From Reyranella sp. CPCC 100927 (GTDB lineage Bacteria; Pseudomonadota; Alphaproteobacteria; Reyranellales; Reyranellaceae): 64,000 nt of DNA. Positions within the stretch are counted from its first letter, which is position 1. The number at the start of each line of letters is the position of its first letter. The notes beneath the pieces were generated by a model that searched no databases, was not told where the DNA came from, and worked only from the letters and a program-made list of their open reading frames with translations. The stretch is from assembly GCF_007859315.1 (NCBI RefSeq), contig NZ_VOHA01000032.1, positions 19,816 to 83,815 of the forward strand, in the 5' to 3' direction. A program made the translations under genes and the position numbers. Below are positions 16,793-25,577 of this stretch, in pieces.

Positions 16793-17989
16793 ATGACACA
16801 GGCGGGACTCACCGTTGCGGTGATCGGTGGTGGCATCGGCGGCCTGGCCGCGGCCGCGTTGCTGTTGGATGCCGGTTTCGATGTGCAGGTCTATGAGCAG
16901 GCCGGCGCGCTGAGCGAAATCGGCGCCGGCATCCAGATCAGCCCCAACGGGTCACGCATCCTGCATCGGCTCGGCCTCGCGGGCGTGCTGGCCCAACGTG
17001 GCGTGCGGCCGGTGGGCGTTCACCAGCGCCGCTGGGATGACGGCCGCACCTTGCAACGCGCGCCGCTGGGCGAAACGGTCGAGCGGACCTTCGGCGCGCC
17101 CTACTACCATTTCCACCGCGCCGACCTGCTGGCCGCGATCGCCGCGGTGCTGCCCGGTGAGCGCGTGCATGTCGGTCATCGGCTTGTCGATGCCATCGAC
17201 CACGGCAGTCACGTCGAGGCGCGCTTCGAGAACGGCGCGCGGATCACCGCTGACATGTTGATCGGCGCCGACGGTATTCACTCCCGCGTGCGCCAGATCC
17301 TGTTCGGCGACGACAAGCCGCGTTTCACCGGCTGTGTTGCCTATCGCGGGCTGGTGCCGGCCGAGCGACTGGCCCCTCTGAACCTGGAGGTGACGTCCAA
17401 CAGCTGGTGGGGACCGGGTGGCCACTTCGTGCACTACTATGTCGCCGGCGGCCGACTGATGAACTTCGTGGCTGTGCAGGAGGAAGAATCCTGGACCCGC
17501 GAGTCGTGGAACGAGCGCGGCGCGGTGGCCGACGCGCTGCGTCTGTTCGAGGGCTGGCACCCGCAGGTGCGGACCATCATCGGTGCCGTCGACGAGACCT
17601 TCAAATGGGCGCTGTTCGATCGCGAGCCGCTGCCGCGGTGGTCGGCCGGCCGCATCACGCTGCTGGGCGATTCCTGTCATGCCATGCTGCCGTTCATGGC
17701 CCAGGGCGCCGTCCAGTCGATCGAGGACGGCGCGACGCTGACCGCCTGTCTTGTGCAGGCCGATGGCAACGTGCCCGGTGCGCTCGCGCGCTATGAGTTG
17801 CTGCGCAAGCCGCGCACCACGCGGCTGCAGGAGATGTCGCGCCACAACAAGACGCGCTTCCACCTGCCTGACGGCATCGATCAACAGAAACGCGACGCCC
17901 AGACGGCCGCCACGGGCGACCGGTCCATCGCGGCGGTCGGCTGGCTTTACGCCCACGATGCCGGTGTCCTTCCCGGCGCAGCAGCTTGA
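16793..17989 (+). CDS. FAD-dependent aromatic-ring monooxygenase (salicylate hydroxylase-like)
   Basis: 398 residues of the group A flavoprotein monooxygenases. Visible motifs are the dinucleotide-binding VIGGGIGGLAAAALLLDAGF with Glu at the end of strand 2 (VYEQAG), the DG motif GADGIHSRVRQILF, and the GD motif ITLLGDSCHAMLPFMAQGA. Such enzymes hydroxylate aromatics with NAD(P)H and O2; salicylate hydroxylase and 3-hydroxybenzoate 6-hydroxylase share this pattern, so the substrate is not settled. It ends 11 bases before the SDR gene on the same strand, implying co-transcription, and diverges from the ThDP enzyme over 73 bases. Confidence 0.9.
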   Translation: MTQAGLTVAVIGGGIGGLAAAALLLDAGFDVQVYEQAGALSEIGAGIQISPNGSRILHRLGLAGVLAQRGVRPVGVHQRRWDDGRTLQRAPLGETVERTFGAPYYHFHRADLLAAIAAVLPGERVHVGHRLVDAIDHGSHVEARFENGARITADMLIGADGIHSRVRQILFGDDKPRFTGCVAYRGLVPAERLAPLNLEVTSNSWWGPGGHFVHYYVAGGRLMNFVAVQEEESWTRESWNERGAVADALRLFEGWHPQVRTIIGAVDETFKWALFDREPLPRWSAGRITLLGDSCHAMLPFMAQGAVQSIEDGATLTACLVQADGNVPGALARYELLRKPRTTRLQEMSRHNKTRFHLPDGIDQQKRDAQTAATGDRSIAAVGWLYAHDAGVLPGAAA

Positions 17990-18000
17990 CGGAGCAAACC

Positions 18001-18762
18001 ATGGCTGGAGCCATCTATCCCGATCTCGCCGGCCGCACCGTGCTGGTGACCGGCGGTGCCACCGGCATCGGTGAGGCCATCGTGCGCGCCTTCGCGCGCC
18101 AGAAAAGCCGCGTGGCGTTCATCGACATCCAGCAGGCGCCGGCCGAGGCGCTGGTGCGCGACCTGCACGAGCAGGGTGCCGACGTGCATTTTGAGCGCGC
18201 CGATCTGACCGACATCGCCGCGCTGCGGACTGCTGTCGATACCGTGCGTGGCCGCTTCGGGCCCATCACGGCGCTGGTCAACAACGCCGCGTTCGACGAG
18301 CGGCATGCCACGCAAGACGTCACGCCCGAGCAGTGGGACGCCCTGATGGCCGTCAACCTGCGCCATCAGTTCTTCGCCGCCCAGGCGGTGCTGCCGGACA
18401 TGACGGCGGCCAGGGGTGGCGCGATCGTGAACTTCGCCTCGATCTCGTGGATGACCGGCATGGGCGGCATGGCGGTCTACACCGCCGCCAAATCGGCCGT
18501 GCTGGGCCTGACCCGCTCGCTGGCGCGCGACTATGGGCCCTTCAACGTGCGGGTGAACGCCGTCGCGCCGGGCTGGATCCGCACCGAACGCCAGCAGCGC
18601 AAGTGGATCACGCCGGAGGGCGAGAAGCGCATGCTGGACGCGCAGTGCCTCAAGCGCTGGCTGGTTCCCGACGATGTCGCCCGCTTCGTGGTGTTCCTGA
18701 TCTCAGACGAGGCCGCGGCCTGCACCAGCCAGCACTACGTCGTCGACGGCGGCTGGGTCTGA
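18001..18762 (+). CDS. Short-chain dehydrogenase/reductase
   Basis: 253 residues of the classical SDR type: cofactor motif VTGGATGIGEAI at about 16-27, structural NNAA, catalytic serine in FASISWM, and YTAAK with catalytic Tyr and Lys. The aspartate in FIDIQ after strand 2 suggests NAD preference. ATG 18001 is preceded by GGAG seven bases away; a TTG at 17986 is a less likely start. It is the second gene of the FAD monooxygenase unit and probably oxidises an alcohol or dihydrodiol intermediate. Its 3' end overlaps the convergent nucleotidyltransferase gene by 28 bases. Confidence 0.92.
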   Translation: MAGAIYPDLAGRTVLVTGGATGIGEAIVRAFARQKSRVAFIDIQQAPAEALVRDLHEQGADVHFERADLTDIAALRTAVDTVRGRFGPITALVNNAAFDERHATQDVTPEQWDALMAVNLRHQFFAAQAVLPDMTAARGGAIVNFASISWMTGMGGMAVYTAAKSAVLGLTRSLARDYGPFNVRVNAVAPGWIRTERQQRKWITPEGEKRMLDAQCLKRWLVPDDVARFVVFLISDEAAACTSQHYVVDGGWV

Positions 18763-19325
18763 TCCCACGGCAGGTAGGTCAGCTCCGGCCAAAGCGTGCG
18801 CCACCGCGCGACCTTCTTGTCGTAGACGGCACGGGTGATCTGGCGCTTGTTGGGCCGCACGATGCCACCCATCAGATCATCGACGCCGAACGGCGCGCAG
18901 ACGTTCAGCGCACCGGCCTCCAGCCGCACGCCGATGCTAGTCGCCGTGGTCGGGAAGGTGCCGATGGCATCCTCGGTCGAGCGATAGGCATCGATGCCAT
19001 GGCCGAAGACGTCCCTGTACCAGAGATGCACACGGGCTTCGTTCTTCACGTCGAGCTTGACCGGCACATCGGCCAGCAGCACGCGCAGGCGCGCTTCGTG
19101 CGCCGCTTCGGTTTCGGCCGACAGGTCGGCGGCGTCGAAATAGACGATGTCGATATCCCGGATGCCGTGCAAGGGATCCCGGCCGGTGGCGGCATTCCAC
19201 ACGCTCTGCGTCACCGCACCGGCCACCAGCCAGGCGTCGGGCAGCGCCCAGGCCGCGCAATGGTCGAGCACCACGGCCAGCACAGGGTGGCCACGCACGA
19301 CGGTTTCGAGGGATGGCGGGCTCAC
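18735..19325 (-). CDS. Nucleotidyltransferase family protein (DUF925/COG3575-like)
   Basis: 196 residues. Key features are WLVAGAVTQSVWNAATGRD followed by GIRDIDIVYFD, the G..R.S-less nucleotidyltransferase entry with two acidic residues (DID), and a C-terminal block IGVRLEAGALNVCAPFGVDDL typical of COG3575 proteins. Function of this family is unknown. The start is GTG 19325, which overlaps the upstream TauD stop as GTGA, so the two are translated in sequence. The 3' end reads 28 bases into the convergent SDR gene. Pairing of this family with a TauD dioxygenase is not something I can explain. Confidence 0.8.
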   Translation of the reverse strand: MSPPSLETVVRGHPVLAVVLDHCAAWALPDAWLVAGAVTQSVWNAATGRDPLHGIRDIDIVYFDAADLSAETEAAHEARLRVLLADVPVKLDVKNEARVHLWYRDVFGHGIDAYRSTEDAIGTFPTTATSIGVRLEAGALNVCAPFGVDDLMGGIVRPNKRQITRAVYDKKVARWRTLWPELTYLPWDQTQPPSTT

Positions 19326-20389
19326 ACGGCTTCCAGCGGCGCGTTGAGAACGATGGTGCCGGGCACGATGATGCCGCCGCGGTCGCCGATATCGACCTTG
19401 CCGTAGCGCTGGGCGAACACCGGCGGCAGCGGCCGCGCGCCAGGGCAGGCCAGCCACAGGCGCAGCAAGTGGCGGCGCCGATCGGGCTCGTCCCAATCCT
19501 CGAAGCCGGTGCGATCGTGCAGCAGGGTATGGTTGTGCACGAACTGCATGTCGCCCGGCCTGAATTCCATGTGCAGGTTCAGCGCCGGATCGTTGGCCAG
19601 TTCATCGAACAGGTCGAGCGCCTCGACCTGCTGGGCGCTCAGGACCGGCACGTCGGCCAGGCGCTGGGCACTGTCGATGTACTGGCGCTGGTACAGCGCC
19701 GTCAGGTGGCCTTCGTGCCAGCTGAAGACCGGGATCTCGAAGTACGGCTTCATGCCGGCGGGGACCTCGCCGCGGCGGTCCGTGGCGATGGGCTCGAACA
19801 GCAGGGCCAACAGATCGGGCCGGCGGCGCCGCATCTCGTTGAAGATCGTGGTCGAGCTGACCAGGGTCGACAGGCCGCCCCGCCGCGCCGTCTTCAGGCA
19901 CAGCAAACCCACCACGTCGCAGGAATCGGTGTGATAGGTCTGCCGCTCGTTGGTCTGGTAGATGCGGACACTGGGATCCTTGCTCGACAGGCCCATGTCC
20001 TTGACATGGCCCAGCACATGGCCCTTCGCGTTCTGCGACCGGGCATTGCCGAGATGGGCACCGATGCCGAAGAATGCCGTCGCCGCCTGGCGCAGGCTGT
20101 AGCGTTCGACCGGCAGGCCGCGCAGCAGCACGAAGCCGCGGCCGTGCAGCAACGCCTCGAGCGCCTGCGCCAGCTTCGGTCCCAGTGTCGGCAGCGGAAA
20201 GTCCGCCGGCGTGACCTGCGCGATGTCGGCCGCACGCGCCGCCAAGCGCTGCGTCGCGGCGTCGATCTCGGCGAGGTCGGCCGCCGACAACGCCACGATC
20301 CAATCGGTGCGCTGCGCCATGTCAGGTCCATACCAGGCAGCCGGCCCAGCCTGATGGGACGGCAACGCGACAAGCGAACGGGCGGACAT
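19322..20389 (-). CDS. TauD/TfdA-family Fe(II)/2-oxoglutarate dioxygenase
   Basis: 355 residues. The double-stranded beta-helix core shows HTDSCDVVGLLCL with the HxD iron ligands, a 2-oxoglutarate-binding FVHNHTLLHDRTGFED region containing another candidate histidine, and RRRHLLRLWLA with the distal His and Arg. The family oxidises taurine, 2,4-D, gamma-butyrobetaine and many other substrates. Longer than TauD (283), it fits the subgroup annotated only as TauD/TfdA. Start ATG 20389 follows GGGGGAGG. It is first in a coupled pair with the nucleotidyltransferase gene. The substrate is unknown. Confidence 0.9.
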   Translation of the reverse strand: MSARSLVALPSHQAGPAAWYGPDMAQRTDWIVALSAADLAEIDAATQRLAARAADIAQVTPADFPLPTLGPKLAQALEALLHGRGFVLLRGLPVERYSLRQAATAFFGIGAHLGNARSQNAKGHVLGHVKDMGLSSKDPSVRIYQTNERQTYHTDSCDVVGLLCLKTARRGGLSTLVSSTTIFNEMRRRRPDLLALLFEPIATDRRGEVPAGMKPYFEIPVFSWHEGHLTALYQRQYIDSAQRLADVPVLSAQQVEALDLFDELANDPALNLHMEFRPGDMQFVHNHTLLHDRTGFEDWDEPDRRRHLLRLWLACPGARPLPPVFAQRYGKVDIGDRGGIIVPGTIVLNAPLEAV

Positions 20390-20607
20390 GGGCCTCCCCC
20401 GAAGTGGTGGAATACCCAGGTCTAACCGCACCGCACCGCGAAGGGAAGCCGCAGCCTCGAAGGGACGCAATGCACGATCACGCGCCGGCCAACACGACAA
20501 GCGGCGCCGCCGGTGTCCGCTCCGCCCCGGTCACGAACGGCGGAACACCTGCAGGCTGCGATCTGCCGACATCTGCCGCCCTGGCACCGGTTGGCGACAG
20601 ACATCCC

Positions 20608-21063
20608 TCACTTGCGCTTGGCGGGACCCGACAGCTTATGCGCCCGCGAGGCGGCCCCGACCGCCTTGACCATCTCGAAGATACGCTTACGTACCTTCGC
20701 CTCGTCGATCTTGTAGTAGGCGCGCACCAGTTCGAGCGTCTCGCGCTTGGCGAGCGGATCCTTCTCGTCCTCGAAGGGCGTGCCCTCCTCGGCAAAACCG
20801 CTCTTGCGGCCCCGACCGCGCCGCGGGCCGACCAGAACGTTGACCGGCATGTCTTCGAAGAAATAGGACACCGGGACGTCCAGCACCTTGCTGAACTCGT
20901 ACAGCCGGCTGGAGCCGATGCGGTTGGCGCCCCGTTCGTATTTTTGGATCTGCTGGAACGTCAGACCGACGGCCTCGCCCAGTTTCTCTTGACTCATGCC
21001 GAGCAATGTTCGGCGTTGCCGCACCCGTGTCCCCACGTGAACGTCGACCGGATGACCTGCCAT
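20608..21063 (-). CDS. XRE-family helix-turn-helix regulator (alphaproteobacterial type)
   Basis: 151 residues. The helix-turn-helix spans about 10-64: VGTRVRQRRTLLGMSQEKLG, then LTFQQIQKYERGANRIGSSR. The block after it, VLDVPVSYFFEDMP, and a Lys-rich tail are characteristic of a widespread alphaproteobacterial regulator family with roles in symbiosis, cell cycle or stress. ATG 21063 is preceded by AAGGAG. The gene stands alone behind a 307-base A/T-richer promoter region, which suggests its own regulation, perhaps autoregulation. The target genes cannot be read from the sequence. Confidence 0.9.
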   Translation of the reverse strand: MAGHPVDVHVGTRVRQRRTLLGMSQEKLGEAVGLTFQQIQKYERGANRIGSSRLYEFSKVLDVPVSYFFEDMPVNVLVGPRRGRGRKSGFAEEGTPFEDEKDPLAKRETLELVRAYYKIDEAKVRKRIFEMVKAVGAASRAHKLSGPAKRK

Positions 21064-21370
21064 TTTTGAAACTCCTTCACTTGCGACTACCGGGCCACCC
21101 GGTGCGATGGCTCGGCGCCGCCGGGATCGCCGTCCCGGGCTCGCCTCCTGCGTGCGGGGTAGGTGCGGTTTGTCCCGCGTCCTTCCACAGTACAACGCAG
21201 ATGCGCGTTTCTAGCGTTAAGCTAACCTGCGCACGGTCGTTATTCTGACGTGAAATTGTCCTATTGTTAATACCTTTTTTGATATGTCCGGTTGCTTTCT
21301 TGTGACCGCTTTCGCGCCGTTTTAAGCCTGGGAAACAGGTGAGGCGCCGTGAACCGGACTGCAGGACAAT
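21064..21370. other. Non-coding spacer with XRE promoter region
   Basis: This 307-base stretch between lnt and the XRE gene (both minus) has no credible gene. Its centre (21235-21300) is unusually A/T-rich for this genome, as expected of a promoter. A small dyad GTTA-AGC-TAAC lies at 21216-21226, about 155 bases upstream of the XRE start, and could be an operator. No clear sigma-70 boxes were found. Confidence 0.5.
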
Positions 21371-22996
21371 CTAATTTCGATTAGCGAGATAAACACCGGG
21401 CAGAGCCAGGAGCAACAATAAGGCGAGAAATGACCAATCACCAAACCGCGCAAACGGCGTTGCCGGCCCAGGCGGCGGCAGGTTGTGGTCGATGATGCCG
21501 GTTTTCTCCATGCCCAGTTGTGCCTCGACCCGCCCGAACCGATCGATAATGGCAGAGATGCCGGTATTGGCGACACGCACCAGCGGTAGTCCTTCTTCCA
21601 CGGCACGCAGACGGGCGCTCACCATGTGCTGGTAGGGCCCGCTGGACGCGCCGAACCAGGAGTCGTTGGTGACATTGAGGATCCAGTCCGGGCGGTCGAG
21701 CGGGTCGACCACCGCGGCCGGGAAAATGGCTTCGTAGCAGATGATGACGCCCACCGGCGGCAGCCCCGGCAGGCGCATGGTCCGCCGCTCCAGGCCGGCC
21801 TCGAAGGAGCCGCGGCCAATGGTATCGGCCAGAAACGCATAGTAATGGCGCAGCGGCAGATACTCGCCCAGCGGCACCAGGTGGATCTTGTCGTAGGTGG
21901 CGCGGATGAAGCCCTTGCCGTCGACCGCGTGCAGGCTGTTCCACTGCGGCCGCGCGCTGCCGGGCGATATGACGCGCGCCTCGTCCACCGTCATGGCACC
22001 GCGCGGCGCCCCGACGAGCAGGTAGCCGTCCGCGGGCGCCACTGTGGCGACGGTGCGCAGATAGTCGGGCGATTGCGCCAGCAGGAACGGCACGGCGGTC
22101 TCCGGCCAGATCACGTGGCGTAGGTCGGCCGGTCGGTCCGCCGTGCTCATGTCCAGCATCTTGGCCAGGTGCCGGTCACGCATTTCCCACAGCCATTTTT
22201 CGCTTTGCGGAATATTAGGCTGCACCAGCCGCAGCATCGGGCCGGTATTGGGGGACGGCGCGGCCAGCAGGACACGCGGCGCGGCGGCAACAAAGGGCAG
22301 CAGCAGCAGGACGCCGACGATCAGGACGGCGCGCCCGCGGCCATCGCTGAGCGCGGCGGGCAGGGTCAGAAGCGCAACCGTGAGTGCGCTCAGTCCATAG
22401 ACACCGAACCACGCCGCCGGCTGCAGGGTGACGGCGGCAAACGCCCAGACATGACCGAACGGATTCCACGGATAACCGGTGAAGACATGCCCGCGCAGCC
22501 ATTCGAACGCCGCGAGCAGGACGGCAAACAGCAGCACCCGCAGCCAGCCCTGGCCCAGGCGCGGCCGGCGGCGCACGAGCCAGGTCCAGGACAGACACGA
22601 CAGGCCGACGAAGATGGCCAGCACGACGGCCAGCCCGCCGACGATCGGCGGCCCGAGCGCCACGAAATCGGCCGGCGGCACCGAAAACGCCTCGATGATC
22701 CACAGACTGCCGACCGCGAAGTAACCCAGCCCCCACAACAGCCCGTCGCCAAAACTGCGTCGGTACGGTCGCTGCCGCGGCGGCGCGGCATCAGCCTCCT
22801 CGACCTCGGGCACGCGGGTGCCATCGATCAGCCAGAGCAGGCCGACCAGGCCCACCACCATCAGGGGGAACACATACCACGGTGGCATGGCGAAGCCGGC
22901 ACCGGCGCCCAGCAGGGCAGCCAGCAGCCAGCGCCGCCAGCCGCGCATCGCCGCGACCGCGCAGGCGATGCGCCGGAGGGGCGATTCGAGCGACAT
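21371..22996 (-). CDS. lnt: Apolipoprotein N-acyltransferase
   Basis: 541 residues: about seven transmembrane segments in the first 220 residues, then a periplasmic nitrilase-like domain with the Glu-Lys-Cys triad visible as VIWPETAVPF, YDKIHLVPLGEYLP and ICYEAIFP, and a final membrane anchor (WSFLALLLLLALPGVYLANRN). The enzyme adds the third acyl chain to the N-terminal cysteine of lipoproteins in the inner membrane. Length and order match Lnt. ATG 22996 begins MSLESPLRRI; the open frame runs further upstream without homology. The usual partner CorC/ybeX is absent here. Confidence 0.95.
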   Translation of the reverse strand: MSLESPLRRIACAVAAMRGWRRWLLAALLGAGAGFAMPPWYVFPLMVVGLVGLLWLIDGTRVPEVEEADAAPPRQRPYRRSFGDGLLWGLGYFAVGSLWIIEAFSVPPADFVALGPPIVGGLAVVLAIFVGLSCLSWTWLVRRRPRLGQGWLRVLLFAVLLAAFEWLRGHVFTGYPWNPFGHVWAFAAVTLQPAAWFGVYGLSALTVALLTLPAALSDGRGRAVLIVGVLLLLPFVAAAPRVLLAAPSPNTGPMLRLVQPNIPQSEKWLWEMRDRHLAKMLDMSTADRPADLRHVIWPETAVPFLLAQSPDYLRTVATVAPADGYLLVGAPRGAMTVDEARVISPGSARPQWNSLHAVDGKGFIRATYDKIHLVPLGEYLPLRHYYAFLADTIGRGSFEAGLERRTMRLPGLPPVGVIICYEAIFPAAVVDPLDRPDWILNVTNDSWFGASSGPYQHMVSARLRAVEEGLPLVRVANTGISAIIDRFGRVEAQLGMEKTGIIDHNLPPPGPATPFARFGDWSFLALLLLLALPGVYLANRN

Positions 22997-23042
22997 CGGT
23001 CCCTTGTAGCCTGCGCGCCTGACGGCTGCATCCCACACGTGA

Positions 23043-25472
23043 TTACAGGCGCAACGAGACTTTTTGCACGGTGGGATCGTCCGGCACCCGCAGGGGCACG
23101 AAGCCCAGCCGGCGGCTGAGCGACAGCATCGGCTCATTCTCGGACAGCACGTAGCCCATCACCGTCTTGAGACCGCGCGTGCGCGCATAGGCAATGATGT
23201 GGTTCATCAGGAAGGATCCCATGCCGTGGCCTTTCATATCACTGCGCACGGCAACGGCGAACTCGGCCGAGTCGTTGTCAGGATCGGCGGCGATGCGCAC
23301 GACGCCCCAGGCGTGCCGACGGCCGTCGGCGTCGCCACCCAGCGCGATCAGGGCCATCTGGCGATCGTAGTCGAGCTGGGTGAGGCGCGCGGCCATCTCG
23401 TGCGACAGCCGCGGCAGCGGCGCGAAGAAGCGCATGCGCACGTCCTCGCGATCCATGCGGTCGGTCATTTCGATGATGAGCGGCTCGTCCTCCGGCCGCA
23501 TCGGACGCAGCAGGAAGGTGCGACCGTCCGGCAATGCGTGCGTGCTCTCCAGTTCCTTGGGATAGGGTCGGATCGCCAGGCGCGATGCCGCTTGCTCCGA
23601 CGGCGCCAGCCAGATGCGCGCCGCCATCGCCACCGCGGCCCGCGCATCGACCCGCAGCGGATCGATGCGCAGCGACTCGATCTCGGGCAGGTCGACGGCG
23701 ATCTGCGCCACCTTGATCAGGGTGAGCGCCAGCGCATCGAGCGCCGCCGCCGGCTGGCCGTCGCCGCCTTGCAGCAGCCGCCAGACCCGCGTGCGGGTCA
23801 TGACGTCGCGCGCCAGGGCCATGTTCAGCGGCGGCAGCGCCAGCGCGCGGTCATCAAGGCGACGGCCGACCAGCCCGCCGCGGCCGAACACCAACAGCGG
23901 GCCGAACACCGGATCCTCGCGCAGCGCCGCCACCAGGTCATAGGCCGTGCCCTCGACCGGCCGGAAGGTCGGTGCCGTCGCGATCGCCGCCGCCTGCAGC
24001 ACGGCCAGCGACTCCTCCGGTGTCAGCTCGACACGCCCGGCGCGGCGCGCCAACTGCAGCACGGTGCGCGCGCGCTTGACGTCGATGGTGAACGTCTCGG
24101 GTTGCGAGGCCGGCGTCTGCATCAGGATTTCGCGGTTGCGGCGGAAGTTCACCAGATGCATGAACCCGCGCACCGCCTGACGCGGCGTGTCGTAGTTCGG
24201 CATGCCGGCCTCGACGAACAGGTGCCGCGCCGCCTCCTGGGTGGCGCCGCCGACCCAGCTCGCCAGCACCGGCTTGCGGCTGGCGGCGGCGGCATCGATC
24301 AGCGCCTGCGCCGGTGCCGTGGCCGGCACGAACGGCGAGGGCGCATGCACGGCCAGCAACGCGTCCACCGTCGGCGCCGCCAGCAGCGCCTGGGCCGCCT
24401 CGGCATAGCGTTCGGCCGGCGCATCGCTGGTCACGTCGAGCGGGTTGCCGCGGGTCCAGGTCTGGCGTCCTTGCGTACCGGGCTCGATCGCCGCGAGCCG
24501 GCCGCCGAGATCCAGCAGGGTATCGGCGGCCAGCACGCCGAGCCCGCCGCCGTTGGCCAGGATGGCGAGCCGATCGCCCACCGGCTGACGCCGGCCGGCC
24601 AGCGTTGCCGTGGCCTCGAACAGCTCGTCCAGGTCGCCGACCCGCAGCATGCCGGCGCGGCGGAAGGCAGCATCGTAGGCTTCCTCGGTCACGGCACCGG
24701 AATACGCGTGCGCCGTACGCGCCGTCGCCGAGCGGCGGCCGGTCTTCAGCACGATGACCGGCTTGGCGCGCGCCGCCGCCCGCGCGGCCGACATGAAGAG
24801 GCGCGCGTCCTTCACCCGTTCGATGTGCAGCAGGATGGCGCGCGTTCCTTCATCGAGCGCCAGCCAGTCGAGCATCAGGCCGAAATCGATATCGGTCATC
24901 TCGCCCAGGGTGACGGCGTAGCTGAACCCGATGCGCCGCGACGCAGCCCAGTCGACGGCGGCACTGGCCACCGCGGCCGACTGGGTGACAAAGGCGAGAT
25001 CGCCGGCGACGGCCGCGGTCGGCGACAGGCTGGCGTCCAGCCCCAGCCCTGGCGATTGCAGGCCGACCGACGCCGGACCGAGGATGCGCAGCCCATAGCG
25101 CCGCGCGATGCGCGCCACCAGGCGCCTGGCCTTGAGATGACGCTCGGCATCGCCGCCGCCCAGATCATCGGCAAAAATCACGGCAGCCTTGCCGCCGCGC
25201 CGGCCAAGATCGCGCAGGATGCCGGGGACATGCCGGCCGGGTGCCGCGATCAACGCCAGGTCCGGGGCCGCGGGCAGCGCGCGGATGTCGCGGAATACGG
25301 CGCGATCGGCGTCGAGTGCGCCCCTGGGATTGACCAGCCACACCTCGCCCGCAAACCGGCCGTCGGTCAGCTTGCCCAGCAGCAGCGCGCCGACCGAGCC
25401 GGCCCGCACGCTGGCACCGACCAGAGCGACCGAACGGGGTTTCAGCAGAGCGTCGAGGTGGCGCAGGCTCAT
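23043..25472 (-). CDS. Acyl-CoA synthetase (NDP-forming)/GNAT fusion, Pat-like protein acetyltransferase
   Basis: 809 residues with four parts: CoA-binding Rossmann domain (about 1-135, SVALVGASVRAGSVG), succinyl-CoA-ligase-like flavodoxin domain (about 140-450, DRLAILANGGGLGVLAAD), a short ATP-grasp-like segment (about 470-620), and a GNAT domain (about 640-809, VRSDMKGHGMGSFLMNHI as the acetyl-CoA loop). This is the layout of Pat/YfiQ protein lysine acetyltransferases, which inactivate acetyl-CoA synthetase. I did not verify the catalytic His of true synthetases, which is missing in Pat. It is 46 bases upstream of lnt on the same strand, so the two may be co-transcribed. Confidence 0.85.
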   Translation of the reverse strand: MSLRHLDALLKPRSVALVGASVRAGSVGALLLGKLTDGRFAGEVWLVNPRGALDADRAVFRDIRALPAAPDLALIAAPGRHVPGILRDLGRRGGKAAVIFADDLGGGDAERHLKARRLVARIARRYGLRILGPASVGLQSPGLGLDASLSPTAAVAGDLAFVTQSAAVASAAVDWAASRRIGFSYAVTLGEMTDIDFGLMLDWLALDEGTRAILLHIERVKDARLFMSAARAAARAKPVIVLKTGRRSATARTAHAYSGAVTEEAYDAAFRRAGMLRVGDLDELFEATATLAGRRQPVGDRLAILANGGGLGVLAADTLLDLGGRLAAIEPGTQGRQTWTRGNPLDVTSDAPAERYAEAAQALLAAPTVDALLAVHAPSPFVPATAPAQALIDAAAASRKPVLASWVGGATQEAARHLFVEAGMPNYDTPRQAVRGFMHLVNFRRNREILMQTPASQPETFTIDVKRARTVLQLARRAGRVELTPEESLAVLQAAAIATAPTFRPVEGTAYDLVAALREDPVFGPLLVFGRGGLVGRRLDDRALALPPLNMALARDVMTRTRVWRLLQGGDGQPAAALDALALTLIKVAQIAVDLPEIESLRIDPLRVDARAAVAMAARIWLAPSEQAASRLAIRPYPKELESTHALPDGRTFLLRPMRPEDEPLIIEMTDRMDREDVRMRFFAPLPRLSHEMAARLTQLDYDRQMALIALGGDADGRRHAWGVVRIAADPDNDSAEFAVAVRSDMKGHGMGSFLMNHIIAYARTRGLKTVMGYVLSENEPMLSLSRRLGFVPLRVPDDPTVQKVSLRL

Positions 25473-25577
25473 GATGATCGCATGCTGACCCCGAAAAGCG
25501 TCACCGCCAAGACTCCGTCAGCGGTCCCGGTGTCGCGCTCGCCATCTTAGCGCAGTGGAATGGCAAAAGCCCTGGCT

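Noticed and set aside
15088..16896. A 602-codon plus-strand frame over the ThDP enzyme.
   Set aside because: Antisense shadow; the ThDP enzyme frame carries the cofactor motifs.
20390..20607. Small frames between the TauD and XRE genes.
   Set aside because: Overlapping frames of low complexity, no ribosome site or homology; the space is best seen as the TauD promoter.
23064..25550. A long open frame (about 830 codons) on the plus strand.
   Set aside because: It lies fully antisense to the Pat-like gene, is Arg/His/Gln-rich with no domain, and is typical of a high-GC shadow frame.
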